From the NCBI GenBank assembly GCA_013388515.1, contig JACAFC010000090.1, positions 1 to 35,665 of the forward strand: a stretch of DNA of 35,665 nt, read 5' to 3'. The translations under genes and the position numbers were made by a program. Numbering within the stretch: position 1 is the first letter of the stretch; each line of letters opens with the position of its first letter. This document shows, in pieces, positions 33,546 through 35,665 of the stretch. The notes beneath the pieces are model-generated. The model was not told the origin of the DNA and made no database searches. It saw nothing but the letters and a program-made list of their open reading frames with translations. The stretch is from Ignavibacteriaceae bacterium (GTDB lineage: Bacteria; Bacteroidota; Ignavibacteria; Ignavibacteriales; Ignavibacteriaceae).

Positions 33546-34465
33546 TGCAAAATGAAAAACTAAAAATACTTATCATATTCAGTCTAATCTGCCTTGCTTG
33601 GGGCTCAACATGGGGAGCAATTAGATTAGGGCTCGAATCACTAACGCCACTAATTTCTGTTGGATTAAGATTCACGCTCGCCTCCATTTTGATTTTAACC
33701 ATTATGAAATTTAACAGTGTTCGGATTCAAACCGACAAAGTTTCAGTTAAGCTGTATCTTCTTATGGCATTCGGTTCATTTGTTATTCCATTTGCTTTGG
33801 TTTACTGGGCAGAACAGTTCGTACCATCTGGTTTAGCATCTGTGCTATTTGCTGTGTATCCTTTTTTTGTTGCGTTATTTTCGTACTTGGCTATTCCTTC
33901 GGAAGAAATTGACATTTACAAAATTTTGGGAATAGTTTTTGGTTTTACCGGAATTGTTACGATTTTTTACGATGGGTTAAATGTAGATTTAAGCTTATAT
34001 ATATGGGGCATGGTTGCAATTATTCTTAGCGCAATCATGCAAGCTGGAATAGCAGTCACCTTAAAGAAACATGGTCATCATCTTCATCCGCTGTCAATGA
34101 ATTTTGTACCAATGCTGTTAGCAGGAATTTCTTTGATTTTTTTTGGAATGTTAACTGAAAATACATCAAAACTTGTTTGGGATGCGAAAGCATTTGGTTC
34201 AATAATTTACCTTGCTGCAATAGGATCGGTACTAACATTCACATCATATTACTGGCTCTTAAAGCGGGTAAGTGTGATATTGCTTTCGCTTATTGCTTTC
34301 ATTACTCCAATAATTGCTCTTATTCTTGGCTGGATATTTTTTCACGAACAATTATCTAATCGTGTTTTGATTGGAAGCATACTAGTATTAATCGGATTGC
34401 TGACAGCAAACCTAAAGAACTTTAATAAATTACACTCTATAACATTATCAAGAAATGATTCATAA
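33545..34465 (+). CDS. EamA/DMT-family transporter
   Basis: 306 residues with about ten predicted transmembrane helices arranged as two EamA repeats. The first half opens with LKILIIFSLICLAWGSTWGA and contains PFALVYWAEQFVPSGLASVL; the second contains LYIWGMVAIILSAIMQAGIA and FTSYYWLLKRVSVILLSLIA, ending in the typical ILGWIFFHEQLSNRVLIGSI. DMT exporters move amino acids, nucleobases or other small metabolites; the substrate cannot be predicted. It starts with the TAATG shared with pgeF and ends 29 bases before folB. The C-terminal tail is short and polar. Confidence 0.92.
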   Translation: MQNEKLKILIIFSLICLAWGSTWGAIRLGLESLTPLISVGLRFTLASILILTIMKFNSVRIQTDKVSVKLYLLMAFGSFVIPFALVYWAEQFVPSGLASVLFAVYPFFVALFSYLAIPSEEIDIYKILGIVFGFTGIVTIFYDGLNVDLSLYIWGMVAIILSAIMQAGIAVTLKKHGHHLHPLSMNFVPMLLAGISLIFFGMLTENTSKLVWDAKAFGSIIYLAAIGSVLTFTSYYWLLKRVSVILLSLIAFITPIIALILGWIFFHEQLSNRVLIGSILVLIGLLTANLKNFNKLHSITLSRNDS

Positions 34466-34494
34466 TTAGCACTACTAAACAATAGGATAACTTA

Positions 34495-34866
34495 ATGAAA
34501 AATATAATTCGAATTAAGAAAGCAGCTTTTTATGGTTACCATGGAGTCCTTTCCGAGGAACAAAGTGTTGGTGGAAAATTCGAAGCAGATGTTGACATCT
34601 ATACTGATTTTTCTGAAGCTGCGAAAAAAGATAGTTTGAAACAAACAATAGATTATAACGCTGTTTATAAATTTCTTTACAAAATGGCTCTTGAACAAAA
34701 ATATTATTTAATTGAAGCGCTTGCATCAAAAATTGCAGATGAGCTGCTAAGAAATTTCGAACGAATACAAAAAGTAAGTGTACGGGTTAGAAAAAATAAT
34801 CCTCCTTTAGGTGGAGTTGTTGATTGTGTAGAGGTTGAAGTTGAGAAAGAACGCTCAGAGATTTAA
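34495..34866 (+). CDS. folB: Dihydroneopterin aldolase
   Basis: 123 residues with AGGA about nine bases before the ATG. It converts 7,8-dihydroneopterin to 6-hydroxymethyl-dihydropterin in folate synthesis. The family marks are FYGYHGVLSEEQSVGGKFEA, TIDYNAVYKFLYKM, LIEALASKIADELL and VRVRKNNPPLGG with the catalytic Lys in RKNNPP. The next gene is folK, catalysing the next step, and may overlap it. Epimerase activity on dihydroneopterin is also possible for this family. Confidence 0.95.
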   Translation: MKNIIRIKKAAFYGYHGVLSEEQSVGGKFEADVDIYTDFSEAAKKDSLKQTIDYNAVYKFLYKMALEQKYYLIEALASKIADELLRNFERIQKVSVRVRKNNPPLGGVVDCVEVEVEKERSEI

Positions 34867-34897
34867 AAAATCTAAATCAAATCTCGCACAAAATATT

Positions 34898-35395
34898 GTG
34901 AGCAATGTTTTCATTGCACTTGGCTCAAATAAAGGAGATAGAATAAATCATCTTAGGCAAGCAGTTTTACGGATGAGTAATAATTCTAAAATTACTTTGT
35001 TGAATAAATCATCTGTGTACGAAACTAAACCATTTGGCAATGCGAATCAACCGGATTTTCTAAATGCAGTCATTAAAGTTAAAACCTCTTATTCATTAAC
35101 AGAAATGATTGATTATCTTAAAAATCTTGAAACGGAGCTTGGCAGAAAAGAGTCAACAAAGTGGGGACCAAGAGAAATTGATTTGGATCTGTTATTTTTT
35201 GATGAGATTATCTTTAAAAATGATAAGGTGAAAGTCCCGCACTATGGAATTCAAGATAGAGACTTTGTACTAACTCCGCTTAAAGAAATTGCTGCCAGCT
35301 TTTTTCATCCTGCATTAAAGCTAAAAATTCAGGATATTTGCACTGACAATATTTCCAAAACAATTATTAGAAAAACCAGATATAAAATAAATTGA
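34898..35395 (+). CDS. folK: 6-hydroxymethyl-7,8-dihydropterin pyrophosphokinase
   Basis: About 165 residues from a GTG at 34898, which makes the protein open as SNVFIALGSNKGDRINHLRQ, the normal FolK start. A TTG at 34835 in the same frame would add 21 residues and overlap folB by 32 bases; this cannot be excluded and neither start has a good ribosome site. ETKPFGNANQPDFLNAV and the metal/ATP signature WGPREIDLDLLFFDE are intact. It transfers pyrophosphate from ATP to the pterin, the substrate of FolP. The gene lies 14 bases before the deoxynucleoside kinase, an order common in Bacteroidota. Confidence 0.93.
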   Translation: MSNVFIALGSNKGDRINHLRQAVLRMSNNSKITLLNKSSVYETKPFGNANQPDFLNAVIKVKTSYSLTEMIDYLKNLETELGRKESTKWGPREIDLDLLFFDEIIFKNDKVKVPHYGIQDRDFVLTPLKEIAASFFHPALKLKIQDICTDNISKTIIRKTRYKIN

Positions 35396-35409
35396 ATTAA
35401 GGAAAAAAT

Positions 35410-35665
35410 TTGGACGAAAATTCTAAAATATCATATATAGCTATCGAAGGTGTTATTGGAGCAGGAAAAACTTCCTTAGCTAGAAAGATTAAAGATAAAC
35501 TAAATGCTCAGCTAATAGTTGAACAATTTGAAGTGAATCCTTTTCTTGAAAATTTTTACCTGGATAGAAAACGTTATGCATTCCAAACGCAAATGTTTTT
35601 TCTTGTAAATCGATTTAAGCAGCAGCAGGAACTAAATCAAGAAAATTTATTTACCGAACATCTAG
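35410..35665 (+). CDS. Deoxynucleoside kinase (dAK/dGK type), 5' part, cut by window end
   Basis: Translation starts at a TTG with AAGGA seven bases upstream. The first 85 residues are visible. They carry a P-loop, IAIEGVIGAGKTSLARKI, then EQFEVNPFLENFYLDRKRYA, where the Glu and Asn-Pro-Phe are typical of bacterial deoxyadenosine/deoxyguanosine kinases, and FQTQMFFLVNRFKQQQEL, the usual QxxF helix. The enzyme phosphorylates deoxynucleosides for salvage. Specificity cannot be set from this part. It sits after folK in the pterin run. Confidence 0.9.
   Translation, partial: MDENSKISYIAIEGVIGAGKTSLARKIKDKLNAQLIVEQFEVNPFLENFYLDRKRYAFQTQMFFLVNRFKQQQELNQENLFTEHL

Overview
The window is an AT-rich piece of a Gram-negative chromosome. 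Gene content and signals point to the Bacteroidota/Chlorobi/Ignavibacteria side of the tree, most likely an Ignavibacteria-like lineage. The pointers are a TonB-dependent receptor followed by a very large exported protein with a Por/T9SS-type C-terminal sorting domain and a PorV/PorQ-family outer-membrane protein, a promoter with the Bacteroidota-type TAnnTTTG element, and patchy Shine-Dalgarno use with many TTG starts. The taxonomic call is inference from gene content.

Layout, left to right. 1-6074 (+): envelope cluster with the end of a TonB-dependent receptor, a 1190-residue secreted protein and a PorV-like protein, closed by a strong terminator. 6226-14126 (+): housekeeping run efp-accB-accC-gcvH, then guaA, a TPR protein, a TPR/periplasmic-binding lipid-free exported protein, and radC, which has no ordinary start codon. 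14300-15283 (+): a small coiled-coil lipoprotein and a coiled-coil LysM protein, ended by a terminator. Then phoH (+), convergent mazG (-) and a divergent RidA-family gene (+).

17664-24422 (-): a complete trpEGDCFBA operon. It is preceded by a clear attenuator: a promoter, an almost leaderless 31-codon leader peptide with four consecutive Trp codons, a 14-bp inverted repeat and a 12-bp intrinsic terminator in front of trpE. This is the most interesting element of the window. Its TrpC carries Asn where the family has a catalytic Lys. A RidA-family protein lies tail to tail with trpA and overlaps it by 8 bases.

24671-27953 (+): a small exported protein of unknown function, a single-pass LytR_C-domain protein, rsfS and argS. 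27963-32563 (-): surE-phzF-VWA membrane protein-comF, with an imperfect dyad repeat before comF. 32808-35665 (+): pgeF (YfiH), an EamA-type permease, folB, folK and the start of a deoxynucleoside kinase cut by the window end.

No rRNA, tRNA, CRISPR array, transposase or phage gene was seen. Most of the window is ordinary core genome. The novelty lies in the trp leader, the TrpC substitution, the radC start, the secretion-type envelope triad and the lipoprotein/LysM pair. The only stretch over 300 bases without a long gene is 24191-24670, which holds the trp attenuator, its promoter, a pair of 11-bp repeats and a probable divergent promoter.
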